A model generated the notes under the pieces. That model worked only from the letters and a program-made list of their open reading frames with translations, was not told the DNA's origin and made no database searches. DNA of 64,000 nucleotides, from positions 248,001-312,000 of the forward strand of contig JAKVAR010000014.1 in the NCBI GenBank assembly GCA_022447585.1. The letters run 5' to 3'. The position numbers and the translations under genes are program-made. Source of the DNA: Crocinitomicaceae bacterium. GTDB lineage: Bacteria > Bacteroidota > Bacteroidia > Flavobacteriales_D > Crocinitomicaceae. This document shows, in pieces, positions 25,346 through 35,140 of the stretch (its first letter is position 1; each line of letters begins with the position of its first letter).

Positions 25346-26458
25346 TTATGGGCAGTACCAAGATTCAGCGTTGTCAGCAACATGGTTACTGCAGAAGCCG
25401 ATTCCAGCTTGGTTACACAAGTAACGGGTAGTGCTTTTATCGATACATCTCCAAAGTTGGTTTAGCGGATTGATAAATGGTTTGTATACTGTTTTTGTTA
25501 CTCTTGCGGCATAAATACCAACTACTCTATATCCAGCTGTAGCTTCTAGGTTGGGTTCAATTGGGGGAGTTGCTTGAGCCAAATCGGACGAAGGTTTGTT
25601 GTTGTTTATGTATTCAGAAAGATTTTGGTCGGCTGAAGTAAATACAGTAGTTATTGAATTGAAAGTCCGTTTAGTAATGGCAGGATCATTAGAGATGTTT
25701 TCGGTTAAGTTTTCGAAGAATGTTTCTCCATTTGGACTGAAAACCACGGAAGAGTTTTGCAAACAATCTGAATCACCGATTTTATAGGAGTATGACTTAA
25801 CGGTTGGAATAGCTCCAATCCATTCCGTGTATTCTACCGTTAAATTAACTTCAACTTTCTCAGCATTTTTAACATCGTTAATCGTAATAGGAGATGATTG
25901 TAATTCACCTTGATTATTAGCGTATTTAAAAGGAAAGTTATTACTAGAGATCGATTCATCCATTTCTTTTACAAGTTCAGTAACTCCTGAAACTGTAAAA
26001 AGGCCGTCGTTTATGGTTAAGTCAAGTCTATATTCATAGTCTTCATTCAAGAAAGCTATCGTGTCACCATTAAACTGATTTAGAATTGGAGCACTTTTGA
26101 AGTACAATAACTCTTGTTCTGGACCGTAAAATGCACCATTTGAATCTTTATTGAATACAGTGGTGTCCATCAAGTCCCAGCTTTGACCTGTTGGAACTCC
26201 GTTATTCAATTCCGTTACAGTTCCTGTTACGTTATCAAAATAATTAGAGTCTGGAACCTGAGCATGCGTATATGAGTTCCCAGGGCCTATGAAGGCTCGG
26301 GTAACTTTTATCATATGAGTTTCTTCAGCTTGATCAAGAATCGCATAAACAACAGCAGTTTCTTTAAAGTCACCTATTAAGTCAATCTCTTCTTTACAAG
26401 ATTGAAGAGATACTAATGAACCTGCTATAGCAAGTAATCCAATTATTAAGTTTTTCAT
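25346..26458 (-). CDS. DUF4249 family outer-membrane lipoprotein
   Basis: A 370-residue lipoprotein: a signal peptide ends in a lipobox LVSLQSC (Cys about residue 21) and the mature part is beta-rich with TAVVYAILDQAEETHMIKVT near its start, the opening of DUF4249 proteins. These are Bacteroidota-specific surface lipoproteins of unknown function, usually paired with a TonB-dependent receptor; no receptor is next to this one, which is slightly unusual. The last 30 residues hold several cysteines (RCIDKS, YLCNQAGIGFCSN, WYCP). An exact -7 box lies 19 bases upstream. Confidence 0.85.
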   Translation of the reverse strand: MKNLIIGLLAIAGSLVSLQSCKEEIDLIGDFKETAVVYAILDQAEETHMIKVTRAFIGPGNSYTHAQVPDSNYFDNVTGTVTELNNGVPTGQSWDLMDTTVFNKDSNGAFYGPEQELLYFKSAPILNQFNGDTIAFLNEDYEYRLDLTINDGLFTVSGVTELVKEMDESISSNNFPFKYANNQGELQSSPITINDVKNAEKVEVNLTVEYTEWIGAIPTVKSYSYKIGDSDCLQNSSVVFSPNGETFFENLTENISNDPAITKRTFNSITTVFTSADQNLSEYINNNKPSSDLAQATPPIEPNLEATAGYRVVGIYAARVTKTVYKPFINPLNQLWRCIDKSTTRYLCNQAGIGFCSNHVADNAESWYCP

Positions 26459-26476
26459 TTTCTAGAGTGTATGCTT

Positions 26477-26484
26477 CAAAAGTA
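26477..26484 (-). promoter_or_regulatory. -7 box of the DUF4249 gene (TACTTTTG)
   Basis: Exact TAnnTTTG on the minus strand, giving a leader of about 13 bases. A second box-like TTATTTTG sits immediately upstream. Confidence 0.6.
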
Positions 26485-26546
26485 CAAAATAATGCTTTGC
26501 AATTAACATCTTTAACTCAACGCCAACAACAGAACAATCAATTCAA

Positions 26547-27614
26547 TTAGTCTTTTACTTTATTCATTCCCATTGCATGCAGCATCCAATTCGGTAAATG
26601 TTTGCCGGGCTTTTTGTTTTTTAAATTGATGTACCACCCTAACTTCTTCATAATTGGAACTTTATGAGTTTCGACAAACTCAATTAATGTTCCGTCAAAA
26701 TCTTCAATGTATGAGAACCTTCCTCCAGCTTCTCCCATGTCAAATGTATTGGAGCTATCAACAGTAAAAGGATAGCCTTTTGCTTCACATTCTTTTTGAA
26801 GTTGGTCCATGCCTTGAATATCAAAACAAAGGTGAATGAATCCCCAGTCTCCCCAATATCTATTTTCAAATATATTTCGGCAATTAGATCTTTCAAGTGA
26901 CTGTACTAGTTCAATCTGAGTTGGGCCAAGTAAACGCGCGAAAGGTCCTTTTCTTGCGTCTTTATGCGTCAATAAAACACGGCGTACTTTTCCTTTCCCT
27001 TCTGGTAATCCGCTAATGTCTTCGAAATTTCCGATTTCATCATATACAATTGTTTCATATCCAAGAACACCTTGATACAAGGCAATAGATTTATCGATAT
27101 CGCTAACACCGATCATCGTTCCTCCAACACCACCGCAATAAGAAGGGTGTTTAGTATCCTTAAACCAACCTTTTCCTTCAACAATATTGAAAATATTACC
27201 ATTTGGATCTGCACAGAAAAAGGATAACTCACCATTAGGAGCTTTACTTAACTCTCCTAATATGTTTGCGCCATTCTCTTTGAAGTAGTTGAAAGATTTC
27301 TGAACATCTCTCGACTTAATTCTACAAGAATATAATCCGTAATCACCCAGTTTAATATCAAACTCAGATTTCTCAGTGCCTCTCGATGTGTATTGCCAAA
27401 TTTCAAATCCGCCACCTCCTTGCATGCTTAAAGCTAGCGAAGCCGTTCTTTTATGAACTTTCCCGCCTGTATATTTGGTCATTAATGGCGCTTCTGCCGC
27501 ATCTTCAAAAACGCGTACATCAACACCGAAGAATTTTCTATACCATTTCCATATTTCTTGTACGTCTGGAACGCCAATTCCCATTTGTTGTATGCCACAG
27601 ATGATTTTTTCCAT
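26547..27614 (-). CDS. VOC superfamily protein (two glyoxalase/dioxygenase-like domains)
   Basis: A 355-residue protein of two vicinal-oxygen-chelate domains: QMGIGVPDVQEIWKWYRKFF opens the first, GGTMIGVSDIDKSIALYQGV the second. HPPD-like enzymes use two His and one Glu for iron. Here the His positions opening both domains are replaced (Met/Gly and Thr/Met), and only FIHLCFD and GTLIEFVE in the last module show the His and Glu. So it may bind metal differently or not be an HPPD. Function unassigned. Start is ATG 27614; the longer TTG start adds two residues only. It has its own promoter box. Confidence 0.8.
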   Translation of the reverse strand: MEKIICGIQQMGIGVPDVQEIWKWYRKFFGVDVRVFEDAAEAPLMTKYTGGKVHKRTASLALSMQGGGGFEIWQYTSRGTEKSEFDIKLGDYGLYSCRIKSRDVQKSFNYFKENGANILGELSKAPNGELSFFCADPNGNIFNIVEGKGWFKDTKHPSYCGGVGGTMIGVSDIDKSIALYQGVLGYETIVYDEIGNFEDISGLPEGKGKVRRVLLTHKDARKGPFARLLGPTQIELVQSLERSNCRNIFENRYWGDWGFIHLCFDIQGMDQLQKECEAKGYPFTVDSSNTFDMGEAGGRFSYIEDFDGTLIEFVETHKVPIMKKLGWYINLKNKKPGKHLPNWMLHAMGMNKVKD

Positions 27615-27620
27615 ATTCAA

Positions 27621-27645
27621 TTATATTTGAAGGGCAAATATAATA
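27621..27645. promoter_or_regulatory. Promoter of the VOC gene within an inverted repeat
   Basis: ATTATATTTG and CAAATATAAT are perfect 10-base inverted arms around AAGGG. The right arm, read on the minus strand, contains the exact -7 box TATATTTG (27635-27642), with a leader of about 15 bases to the ATG. The symmetric arrangement makes it a candidate operator as well as a promoter; the left arm lies in the leader. The region between it and the patatin stop is only seven bases. Confidence 0.5.
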
Positions 27646-27651
27646 TTTTCC

Positions 27652-29967
27652 TTATCGGATAGCTCTATCATTAAAAAGAACATATCCTAAACTAAATTGA
27701 AAAGCCAAGGGTTCAGGTTGTTCCGGGAAATAATTAAGAGTTAAACGAATTGGTCCAATGAAGCTATGATATATTATTGAAGACGAAGCCATAAAAGTTC
27801 TGCCTTCAAAAAGATCTGAAATTCCTTGAGTGCCATCATCGTTTTGGATTATTTGTATAAAAGGCTGATAGATGTAGCCATCAACACGCAAGTCAATTTT
27901 CTTTTTAATTGTGAAAATTGTATTCAACCCTAGACCAGCAAATTGAGGCGAGCGATATTCGCTTAAAAAGTATGTTCCGGCATCTGGGACTAAACTAAAT
28001 TCAGTTGTCGATAAAAGTGTAGAGGTGTAATTTGCGAATAAAGGATGAGTGTTATAGGCCAATTGACCATGTATACCAAGATGAAAGAAATGTTTGTCTA
28101 CTACGAAGGATTGAAATTCTGCCCCTAAATTTAACCAAGAATGAAATTTAATGATGTCATAAGGCTCTGCAGAGGTTGAGCCAGATGTGCTATGTTCTCG
28201 ACCATTAATGTATCTAATAGTTGTTTTGAAGTAATGTCCACTTGACGCGAATTGTTTGCGGTTTAATGAATTTTGTGTAATTGTCCAGCTTGCAGCACCT
28301 CCGCTAAAATTTGTAACGTCGGCGGTGTCTTTGTTTGTAAATTGGTCCGTTTGGTAGTAGCTATTTTCTAGATTAAACCACCTACCATCTATGGTACTTT
28401 TAATGTTGTTTCCGAATGGATGGTTGACTTGTAATCCTGCATACATTTCCTCTTGGACCAAAAAAGAAGGAATGGCATCCTCAAAAAAGGTGGCGAAACT
28501 TCTGAAATAATCCCATCTGTTTATTGTAAAATATGCTGATGTAGAGAAAGGATAGACCCGCGGCAGTTCAAGCGTGAATTTTACTTTTCCTGAACCATAG
28601 AACTTACCAAAGTAGGATGATAACTCTGTTTTTGTTGCAACTTTACCAATGGATTGATACGATAACCCAATATATCCTGTGTTTACAGCTCTCGATGAAA
28701 AATGTCCTCCAACTTCCAGTCTGATTTCTTTTGCTTTGCTAATTTTTAAACCTAAATCATAGGTGCTATCACTTTTTAGTTTCAATGTAGGGTAGATAAA
28801 ATCAATTTGAGGTGCAGAATATAACCTGAAGTATCTTTTTTCAATAAGATTTAAGTCCAATAATTCATTCTTATTCTTCTTTATAATTGATCTCGATAGG
28901 AATTTCATTTTCTCGTTAGAATCATTTATCGTCACAGAAGAGACCTTTAAATCGATTTTGTTTTTATGAAATTCCAATCTTCGAATAGCTAATTCTTCAG
29001 GGGCTATTCTTCTATGAATACGAAGTTTAAGAGAGTCAATTTGAGCTATAGTTGCCTCGTATCCATCAGTAATCGCTTGTTGTGCATTAGAGAAATCAAA
29101 GGTCGCCACTTCTGTCTTTGGTTCAATCATGAAACCTGCATCGCAAGGGAGTTCGTAATTCGAATACCTAACTAACATGTTTGTTAATTGAGAAATTAAA
29201 TCGTCTTCATCAGGAAGGTCTGCATTATAAGAGACATTACTTCCAATGATATAGTCAGGATCAAACGTTTCATATAATACGTCAGCAGGGAAGTTGTTAT
29301 AGAGACCACCATCAAAAAGTAAAACGTCATCGATTTTTATCGGCTTATAATAGAAGGGGTATGACATGGATGCACGCACTGCCTCGTTTAAGTACCCGTC
29401 TTTAAATATCACGCTCTCTTTTTTTGCTATATCGGATGCAACACAGCGAAAAGGGACAAAAAGACTGTCAAAATTATTATAATTAGAGGAAGCTGTTGTT
29501 CCATAAAGCCGCATCATTTCAAAGTCAAGCAGAGTTGAAGATGTGAAGTTGGTTGGTAAAGATTTTTTTAATATGCTATCCTGCGAGAAAGACATTCCAA
29601 TCATGTTTGCGTTAGCATCGTCTTTACGTAAAAGGAATTCTTGTTTAGGCTCAACTGCACCCGAAGCAACAACTTGAAAATAATCACTGATGACATAAGC
29701 TTCAATTTGTTCTGGAGAATAACCGGAGGCATATAGACTTCCAACAAGTGCTCCAGCGGAAGTACCTGTTATAAAATCGATTGGAATTCCATGCTCTTCC
29801 AGAGCTTTAAGTACACCGATATGCGCAAGACCAGTTGCTCCACCGCCACTCAATACTAATCCAATTTTATCTTGAGCATTAGAATGATTTGTTAGAATCA
29901 AACTAAAATAGACCAGAAATAGCGAGAATGCCTTCAAATTTTGTTCTTTTGTACAAAAGTAAGACAT
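27652..29967 (-). CDS. Patatin-like phospholipase fused to an Omp85-type beta barrel
   Basis: About 771 residues. After a signal peptide ending NHSNAQ comes a patatin domain: oxyanion loop [16 protein letters not shown], nucleophile in GTSAG and the dyad Asp in DGGLYNN. A POTRA-like stretch (about 330-400) and a C-terminal beta barrel of the bacterial surface antigen (Omp85/BamA) type follow, ending [13 protein letters not shown]. This is the PlpD (type Vd) architecture: a lipase delivered through its own outer-membrane barrel. Start is ambiguous: ATG 29967 is used here, but an exact -7 box lies downstream of it (29954-29961), and TTG 29937 gives a shorter, textbook signal peptide ([20 protein letters not shown]). 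Confidence 0.88.
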   Translation of the reverse strand: MSYFCTKEQNLKAFSLFLVYFSLILTNHSNAQDKIGLVLSGGGATGLAHIGVLKALEEHGIPIDFITGTSAGALVGSLYASGYSPEQIEAYVISDYFQVVASGAVEPKQEFLLRKDDANANMIGMSFSQDSILKKSLPTNFTSSTLLDFEMMRLYGTTASSNYNNFDSLFVPFRCVASDIAKKESVIFKDGYLNEAVRASMSYPFYYKPIKIDDVLLFDGGLYNNFPADVLYETFDPDYIIGSNVSYNADLPDEDDLISQLTNMLVRYSNYELPCDAGFMIEPKTEVATFDFSNAQQAITDGYEATIAQIDSLKLRIHRRIAPEELAIRRLEFHKNKIDLKVSSVTINDSNEKMKFLSRSIIKKNKNELLDLNLIEKRYFRLYSAPQIDFIYPTLKLKSDSTYDLGLKISKAKEIRLEVGGHFSSRAVNTGYIGLSYQSIGKVATKTELSSYFGKFYGSGKVKFTLELPRVYPFSTSAYFTINRWDYFRSFATFFEDAIPSFLVQEEMYAGLQVNHPFGNNIKSTIDGRWFNLENSYYQTDQFTNKDTADVTNFSGGAASWTITQNSLNRKQFASSGHYFKTTIRYINGREHSTSGSTSAEPYDIIKFHSWLNLGAEFQSFVVDKHFFHLGIHGQLAYNTHPLFANYTSTLLSTTEFSLVPDAGTYFLSEYRSPQFAGLGLNTIFTIKKKIDLRVDGYIYQPFIQIIQNDDGTQGISDLFEGRTFMASSSIIYHSFIGPIRLTLNYFPEQPEPLAFQFSLGYVLFNDRAIR
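29946..29961 (-). promoter_or_regulatory. -7 box (TACTTTTG) overlapping a 14-bp palindrome, patatin gene start
   Basis: CTTTTGTACAAAAG (29946-29959) is a perfect palindrome. Read on the minus strand with the two preceding bases it contains the exact -7 box TACTTTTG. If used, transcription begins near 29948 and the patatin gene must start at TTG 29937. A one-mismatch box TATCTTTC further upstream (29994-30001) would allow ATG 29967 instead. Confidence 0.45.
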
Positions 29968-29991
29968 AATTTCCACCCTAAAGAATAAATC

Positions 29992-31170
29992 GTGAAAGAT
30001 ATAAAAAGCAATGAGCCATTAACAATTACATTGAAAACCATATTTGGTTTAGAGGACGTTCTTGGAGAAGAATTAGCGGAATTGGGTTATGACAATTACA
30101 AAGTACTTAATCGCGCCGTTCAATTGAAAGGTACATGGAAGGATGTTTATTATTTAAATCTTCATTTGAGGTGTGCAATTTCTGTTTTAGTTCAGATTGC
30201 GTCTTTTAGAATTCGGTCGGAAGAAGATTTGTATAAAAAAGCAATGAAAATTGATTGGACTGAGTATTTTGATTTAGATAAAACATTTGCAGTAAAAGGA
30301 GCCGTATTCTCAGATTTGTTCTCGCATACACAATACCCTTTCTTAGTTGTTAAAGATGCTATTGCAGATTCATTTAGAAATCGATACGATGAACGCCCAG
30401 ATGTAAATATTAAGGCTCCTCAGGTTTTGTTTGATGTATATATAAATAGGAATGATGTGACAGTATCAATGAATACTAGTGGGGCTCCGTTATTTCAAAG
30501 AGGGTATAGAGATGAGGTTGGAGAGGCTCCCTTAAATGAGGTCGTTGCTGCTGGTCTGCTTAGAATGTCTGGTTGGGATAGAAAGTCTACATTAATTGAT
30601 GTTTTCTGCGGCTCAGGCACAATTTTAATTGAGGCTGCTTTATTGGCTTCTGGAATTCCATCTGTGATTGAACGACAGCATTTTGCTTTCAAGAATTTTG
30701 CGAATTATGACGCTGAATTGTGGGAAGGGATTTTAAATAAAGCAACAAAGTATGTTAAAGAATTACCCTGCGAAATTATTGGTTCTGACATGAGCGCTGA
30801 TATGGTTACAAAAACACGAAGGAATTTGGGTAGATTGTCTGTAGGACGTTTTGTTAAGACTAGCGTGGATGCTTTTGATGAGGTTAATCAACCGGGAGAA
30901 TCAGGAGTGATGATTTCTAACCCACCATATGGAGAACGAATGGGAGAGGAAATAGATGATATGTATGAGCAATTAGGTGATTGGATGAAGCAAGAAATGA
31001 AAGGTTTCGAATGTTGGGTTCTTTCTTCAAATATGGAAGCGTACAAGCATCTAGGATTAAGACCAGATCGTAAAATTAAATTGTTTAACGGTGATTTAGA
31101 GTGTTCATTCAGAAAGTACTCTATTTATGCCGGTTCTAAAAGAGCGAAGTTTCAAAAGGATTCGAAATAA
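29992..31170 (+). CDS. THUMP-domain RNA guanine-N2 methyltransferase (RlmL N-half / YpsC type)
   Basis: A 392-residue class I methyltransferase. The N-terminal THUMP domain (about 10-160) opens with [20 protein letters not shown]; then [23 protein letters not shown] motif [19 protein letters not shown] and the catalytic [11 protein letters not shown] (N-P-P-Y) typical of m2G enzymes. It should methylate 23S rRNA (like the N-terminal domain of RlmL) or tRNA. It begins at GTG, 24-55 bases from the divergent patatin gene, and ends at a bidirectional terminator facing gltA. Confidence 0.9.
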   Translation: MKDIKSNEPLTITLKTIFGLEDVLGEELAELGYDNYKVLNRAVQLKGTWKDVYYLNLHLRCAISVLVQIASFRIRSEEDLYKKAMKIDWTEYFDLDKTFAVKGAVFSDLFSHTQYPFLVVKDAIADSFRNRYDERPDVNIKAPQVLFDVYINRNDVTVSMNTSGAPLFQRGYRDEVGEAPLNEVVAAGLLRMSGWDRKSTLIDVFCGSGTILIEAALLASGIPSVIERQHFAFKNFANYDAELWEGILNKATKYVKELPCEIIGSDMSADMVTKTRRNLGRLSVGRFVKTSVDAFDEVNQPGESGVMISNPPYGERMGEEIDDMYEQLGDWMKQEMKGFECWVLSSNMEAYKHLGLRPDRKIKLFNGDLECSFRKYSIYAGSKRAKFQKDSK

Positions 31171-31184
31171 TTCGATTATGATAT

Positions 31185-31223
31185 AAAAAAAATGGGAGCT
31201 TCATTGAAGCTCCCATTTTTTTT
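31185..31223. terminator. Bidirectional terminator between the RNA methyltransferase and gltA
   Basis: A 12-bp perfect stem ATGGGAGCTTCA / TGAAGCTCCCAT closes a very tight turn and is flanked by A-runs and T-runs of seven to nine, so it works for both converging genes. Confidence 0.88.
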
Positions 31224-31232
31224 AAGGGTTAA

Positions 31233-32522
31233 TTATCTTTTCTCAACTGGAACGTAATCTCTGTTATTTTCTCCAGTATAAATCTGGCGAGGTCTTCCGA
31301 TAGGTTCGTTGTTTTCAATCATTTCTTTCCATTGTGCAATCCATCCTGGTAAACGTCCGATAGCAAACATTACCGTAAACATTTCAGTTGGAATGTTAAT
31401 TGCCTTGTAGATAATCCCAGAGTAGAAATCAACATTTGGATATAAGTTTCTCGCTTTGAAGTACTCATCTTCTAAAGCAACTTTCTCTAGTTTCTTGGCG
31501 ATCTCCAATAATGGATCGTTAACTTCTAACTTAACAAGAATGTCATCACAAGCTTTCTTGATGATTGTCGCTCTCGGGTCAAAGTTTTTATAAACTCTAT
31601 GTCCAAATCCCATTAAACGGAATGGATCATTTTTGTCTTTTGCTTTGGCAACCCATTTGTCAACATCTCCACCGTCATTTGCAATTTGTTCAAGCATTTC
31701 AATTACTGCTTGGTTTGCTCCACCATGAAGTGGACCCCATAACGCTGAAATTCCAGCGGAAATAGAAGCGTAAAGATTTGCGTGAGAAGAACCAACAACT
31801 CTTACTGTAGAAGTCGAACAGTTTTGTTCATGATCAGCATGTAAGATTAACAATTTGTTTAACGCAGAAACGATTACCGGATCCATTTCGTACTCAGAGG
31901 TCGGCATAGCAAACATCATGTGTAGGAAATTTTCGCAATAGTCAAATTTATTATTTGGGTACATAAAAGGATGACGCATTGCATTCTTGTATGACCATGC
32001 CGCTAAGGTAGGAAGTTTAGCAATCAATCTGTGGATTGTTAAGTCCTTGGCTTCAGGGGCTCTATTTGGATCTAAAGATTCTGGATAGAACGTAGAAAGA
32101 GAGCAAACCATAGATGCTAAAACTCCCATTGGATGAGCTTTTGCCGGATATGCTTCGAAGAATTGTTTCATATCTTCATGAACCAATGTGTGGTTTGTGA
32201 TACTTTCTCTAAAACTTTCTAATTCTGTTTTTGTTGGTAATTCACCATAAATTAATAAGAATGAAACCTCTAAAAAACTAGCGTTGTCAGCAAGTTGCTC
32301 AATTGGGTAGCCTCTGTAACGTAGTATTCCATTTTCCCCGTCAAGGTATGTAATCGCACTTTTTGTACTCCCTGTATTCTTAAATCCAGGATCTAAAGTG
32401 ATGTATCCACCTGTACCTCCGCGCAGTTTACTAATGTCAATACCTTTTTCGTTTTCAGTTCCCTCAATTACTGGTAATTCATATGATTTACCTTCCAATT
32501 CTAATTTTGCAGTTTCACTCAT
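31233..32522 (-). CDS. gltA: Citrate synthase
   Basis: A 429-residue type II (hexameric, Gram-negative size) citrate synthase, first enzyme of the TCA cycle. Signature pieces are YLDGENGILRYRGYPIEQLA, ILHADHEQNCSTSTVR (catalytic His), ALWGPLHGGANQAVIEML and FRLMGFGHRVYKNFDPRA, with the catalytic Asp in NVDFYSG. Monocistronic. A likely promoter is TTG, 20 bases, TATCTTAG (one mismatch in the -7 box, 32562-32569). Confidence 0.97.
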   Translation of the reverse strand: MSETAKLELEGKSYELPVIEGTENEKGIDISKLRGGTGGYITLDPGFKNTGSTKSAITYLDGENGILRYRGYPIEQLADNASFLEVSFLLIYGELPTKTELESFRESITNHTLVHEDMKQFFEAYPAKAHPMGVLASMVCSLSTFYPESLDPNRAPEAKDLTIHRLIAKLPTLAAWSYKNAMRHPFMYPNNKFDYCENFLHMMFAMPTSEYEMDPVIVSALNKLLILHADHEQNCSTSTVRVVGSSHANLYASISAGISALWGPLHGGANQAVIEMLEQIANDGGDVDKWVAKAKDKNDPFRLMGFGHRVYKNFDPRATIIKKACDDILVKLEVNDPLLEIAKKLEKVALEDEYFKARNLYPNVDFYSGIIYKAINIPTEMFTVMFAIGRLPGWIAQWKEMIENNEPIGRPRQIYTGENNRDYVPVEKR

Positions 32523-32627
32523 TTTTTTCCCTAATCTATTGTGATTTTTATATTCAACGGCCTAAGATAATACAACATTTGATATCTATCAAGGTCTTTG
32601 ACTTATATTTTAAAATGTAATCTTATT

Positions 32628-34790
32628 TTAAAGGTTTTTTAATGTGTACTCAAACATCATGTTGAACAGGTGATTTCTAGTATTTCCACCATAAATCCCA
32701 TGGTTTTTGTTTGGGTAAATGAATAAGTCGAATTGCTTGTCTGCAGCTACCATTGCGTTAATCATTTCCATTGTGTTTTGATAGTGCACGTTGTCATCTC
32801 CTGAACCATGAATTAGTAAGTATTTACCTTTTAGTTGGTCTACAAAGTTAATCGGTGAATTTCTGTCATACCCATCCGTATTTTCTTGTGGGGTTCTCAT
32901 GAATCTTTCAGTGTAAATGTTGTCATAGTATCTCCAATTTGTAACTGGCGCAACTGCGATTCCCATTTTAAATACATCTGCACCTTTTGTCATTGCTAAA
33001 GATGTCATAAATCCTCCATAACTCCATCCCATGATTCCAATGCGTTCGGCATCAACATAGTTTAAACCTTGTAATTCTTTCGCAACCGCAATAAAATCTT
33101 CTGTTTCTAATTTGCCCAATTGGAGGTATGTTGATTTTTTAAATTTTTCACCGCGGTACATTGTTCCTCTAGGGTCTACTGATACAACGATATAACCGTT
33201 TTCTGCAAGTAGTTGGTGGTACATGTAGTTTGCGCTCCCCCAGGAATCAGAAACCGTGTTTGCTCCAGGACCTCCATATATATTTATGAATACAGGGTAC
33301 TTTTTATTTGGGTCAAAGTTTGATGGTTTAATGATCCAACCATTTAATTTAGTTTCGGCTCCTTTAAATTTCGTGAAGCTTTTGTTTCCTAATTTGTATT
33401 TTGAAAGTCTTTCTCTTAAGGCGCTATTGTCTTCAAGGATGGTAAGTTCTTTACCTTTGTTGTTGCAAAGGGTGAAAGTTGGAGGTGTATTTGCGTTTGA
33501 GTATGTCTTAATGAAATATTTCATTCCATTAGAGAATTCGGCATCATTTGATCCAGATTCTTTACTGATTGAAGTTTTTTTATTTCCTGTAATTTGAATT
33601 TTATATATTCCCTTATGAATTGCGCCTGCTTCGGCAGATGTATAGTAGATTGTTGTATTATTATCATCAACACCTAGAAATTCAATAACATCCCACTCTC
33701 CCTTGGTTATTTGAGAAGTACTTCCATCAAAAGAAAGTTTATAAATATGATTAAATCCATCAGATTCACTTGTCCTTAATATTGTTTTACCATCATTTAA
33801 GATTAATAAATTATCATCGATTTCAATATAATTTTCAGACTTCTCCTCAAAAAAAACGTTAGACGCTGTTGGCGTAACTAGGTGATACTTTAAATGATTT
33901 TGATGACGATTTAATGTTTGAACGATTAACTTGCTGTCCGATTCAGACCATTTAAGTCGTGGAATGTATTCGTATTCACCTAATTCAATTTTTGAAGTTG
34001 CTTCCGAAGAGAGGTTGTACATATGGGCCGTGACTTTCGAGTTGTCTTCACCAGCTTTTGGGTATTTGAATGTGTACAAGTCTGGATATAGTTCATTGTA
34101 ATAGGTCATGTTGAATTCTTTGACATTTGATTCATCGAACCTTAAATAAGCAATATGGTTCGCGTCTGGTGACCATCCATATGCTTTTGTGATTGCGAAT
34201 TCTTCTTCATATACCCAATCAGTAGTTCCGTTGATGATTTTATTGCTTTCTCCGTCTTGCGTAATTTGATTCACTTTACCTGATTCAATGTCCTTTATGT
34301 AAAGGTTGTTTTCAAATATGTAGGAGACCTTTTTCCCGTCTGGAGAGTATTCTGCTAAAGTTTGAGGTTGGTGCTCAGAGTCCAAAGGTTGAAGTTTACG
34401 CGTCTTTATATCGAGTAAGAAATAAACAGCAGAGAAGCTTCTTCTGTAGATGCTTTTTGTCTCCGTAGTAATTAAAACTTTAGATTCATCTTTGTTGAAG
34501 AAGTAATCGTCCATTTTTAATTCTGCTCCTTCATATTTTAACATGGATGGCGAAACGATCACTTCTCCTTTTCCTTCATAGTTTGAGAATTCATGTTTGG
34601 TGATTGAAGTCCCCGAGCGATCATTTGTGATTTTACTGAAGTAATTACCGTCTTCCATAGAACGGAATCCATTTACTGAGGCTCCGAAAAATTCATAGTT
34701 CTTCCATATTTTTTCAACACTTAAATTTTGAGCTTTAATTGAAGCTGCCATTATAAGAATTGAGGTAATTATTGATAGGTTCTTAAACAT
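32628..34790 (-). CDS. Secreted S9 family peptidase, dipeptidyl-peptidase IV type
   Basis: A 720-residue serine peptidase with a signal peptide ending SIKAQ. The beta-propeller domain (about 40-450) has WDVIEFLGVDDNNTTIYYTS-type blades and the Glu pair region TDWVYEEEFA that anchors the substrate amino terminus in DPP-IV. The C-terminal alpha/beta-hydrolase has nucleophile GWSYGG, Asp in GSGDDNVHYQ and His in NHGIYGG. It removes X-Pro dipeptides from peptides in the periplasm or at the surface. Monocistronic, with 350 bases of non-coding DNA upstream. Confidence 0.94.
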   Translation of the reverse strand: MFKNLSIITSILIMAASIKAQNLSVEKIWKNYEFFGASVNGFRSMEDGNYFSKITNDRSGTSITKHEFSNYEGKGEVIVSPSMLKYEGAELKMDDYFFNKDESKVLITTETKSIYRRSFSAVYFLLDIKTRKLQPLDSEHQPQTLAEYSPDGKKVSYIFENNLYIKDIESGKVNQITQDGESNKIINGTTDWVYEEEFAITKAYGWSPDANHIAYLRFDESNVKEFNMTYYNELYPDLYTFKYPKAGEDNSKVTAHMYNLSSEATSKIELGEYEYIPRLKWSESDSKLIVQTLNRHQNHLKYHLVTPTASNVFFEEKSENYIEIDDNLLILNDGKTILRTSESDGFNHIYKLSFDGSTSQITKGEWDVIEFLGVDDNNTTIYYTSAEAGAIHKGIYKIQITGNKKTSISKESGSNDAEFSNGMKYFIKTYSNANTPPTFTLCNNKGKELTILEDNSALRERLSKYKLGNKSFTKFKGAETKLNGWIIKPSNFDPNKKYPVFINIYGGPGANTVSDSWGSANYMYHQLLAENGYIVVSVDPRGTMYRGEKFKKSTYLQLGKLETEDFIAVAKELQGLNYVDAERIGIMGWSYGGFMTSLAMTKGADVFKMGIAVAPVTNWRYYDNIYTERFMRTPQENTDGYDRNSPINFVDQLKGKYLLIHGSGDDNVHYQNTMEMINAMVAADKQFDLFIYPNKNHGIYGGNTRNHLFNMMFEYTLKNL

Positions 34791-35140
34791 GATTTTCTTG
34801 TTAGAATTAAATGTGAGACTAAATTAACTAAATGTTTAGGATTATACATTTTGTCAACGGTTAAAAAGATTAACGGTTTGTTGATAAATTAGTAATGTTG
34901 GTTAGTGCAAAATGTCTTATTTTTGTTTTGTGTTTCTGGTATGTTCACCTTGAGGCTTCCATTAGCTGAAACCATATCGGAGAAAAAACAGAGCGAAGAA
35001 TGAAATAAAATGTACTACAAATTGCAAATGCCATTCGGCTTAATGCAAAGATCCATAGAAAATTATGGTTCCTACTTTTGTATGTTTTTCTTTGTCCATA
35101 TACTAGCAAATTCTTTACCAAATAATAAAAATAAATTCTT
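34791..35140. other. Intergenic region between the DPP-IV gene and the LTD-protein gene
   Basis: The only gene-free stretch over 300 bp. It carries, near its left end, a possible minus-strand box for the peptidase gene (TAATTTAG, one mismatch) and at 35073-35080 the exact -7 box of the plus-strand gene. CCATA-n6-TATGG (35053-35068) lies four bases upstream of that box. The short ORF in it on the minus strand has no start signals or family match. I see no RNA gene. Confidence 0.5.
35073..35080 (+). promoter_or_regulatory. -7 box upstream of the LTD-protein gene (TACTTTTG)
   Basis: Exact TAnnTTTG, giving a leader of about 55 bases, longer than for most genes here. This may be the promoter for the nucleic-acid scavenging cluster. 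Confidence 0.55.

Noticed and set aside
26547..27614. Identification as 4-hydroxyphenylpyruvate dioxygenase
   Set aside because: Double VOC layout fits, but the His ligand positions opening the domains are substituted and no tyrosine-degradation genes are adjacent.
35053..35068. CCATA-n6-TATGG inverted repeat upstream of the LTD-protein gene
   Set aside because: Arms of only five bases in AT-rich DNA are likely by chance; kept only as a remark in the intergenic feature.
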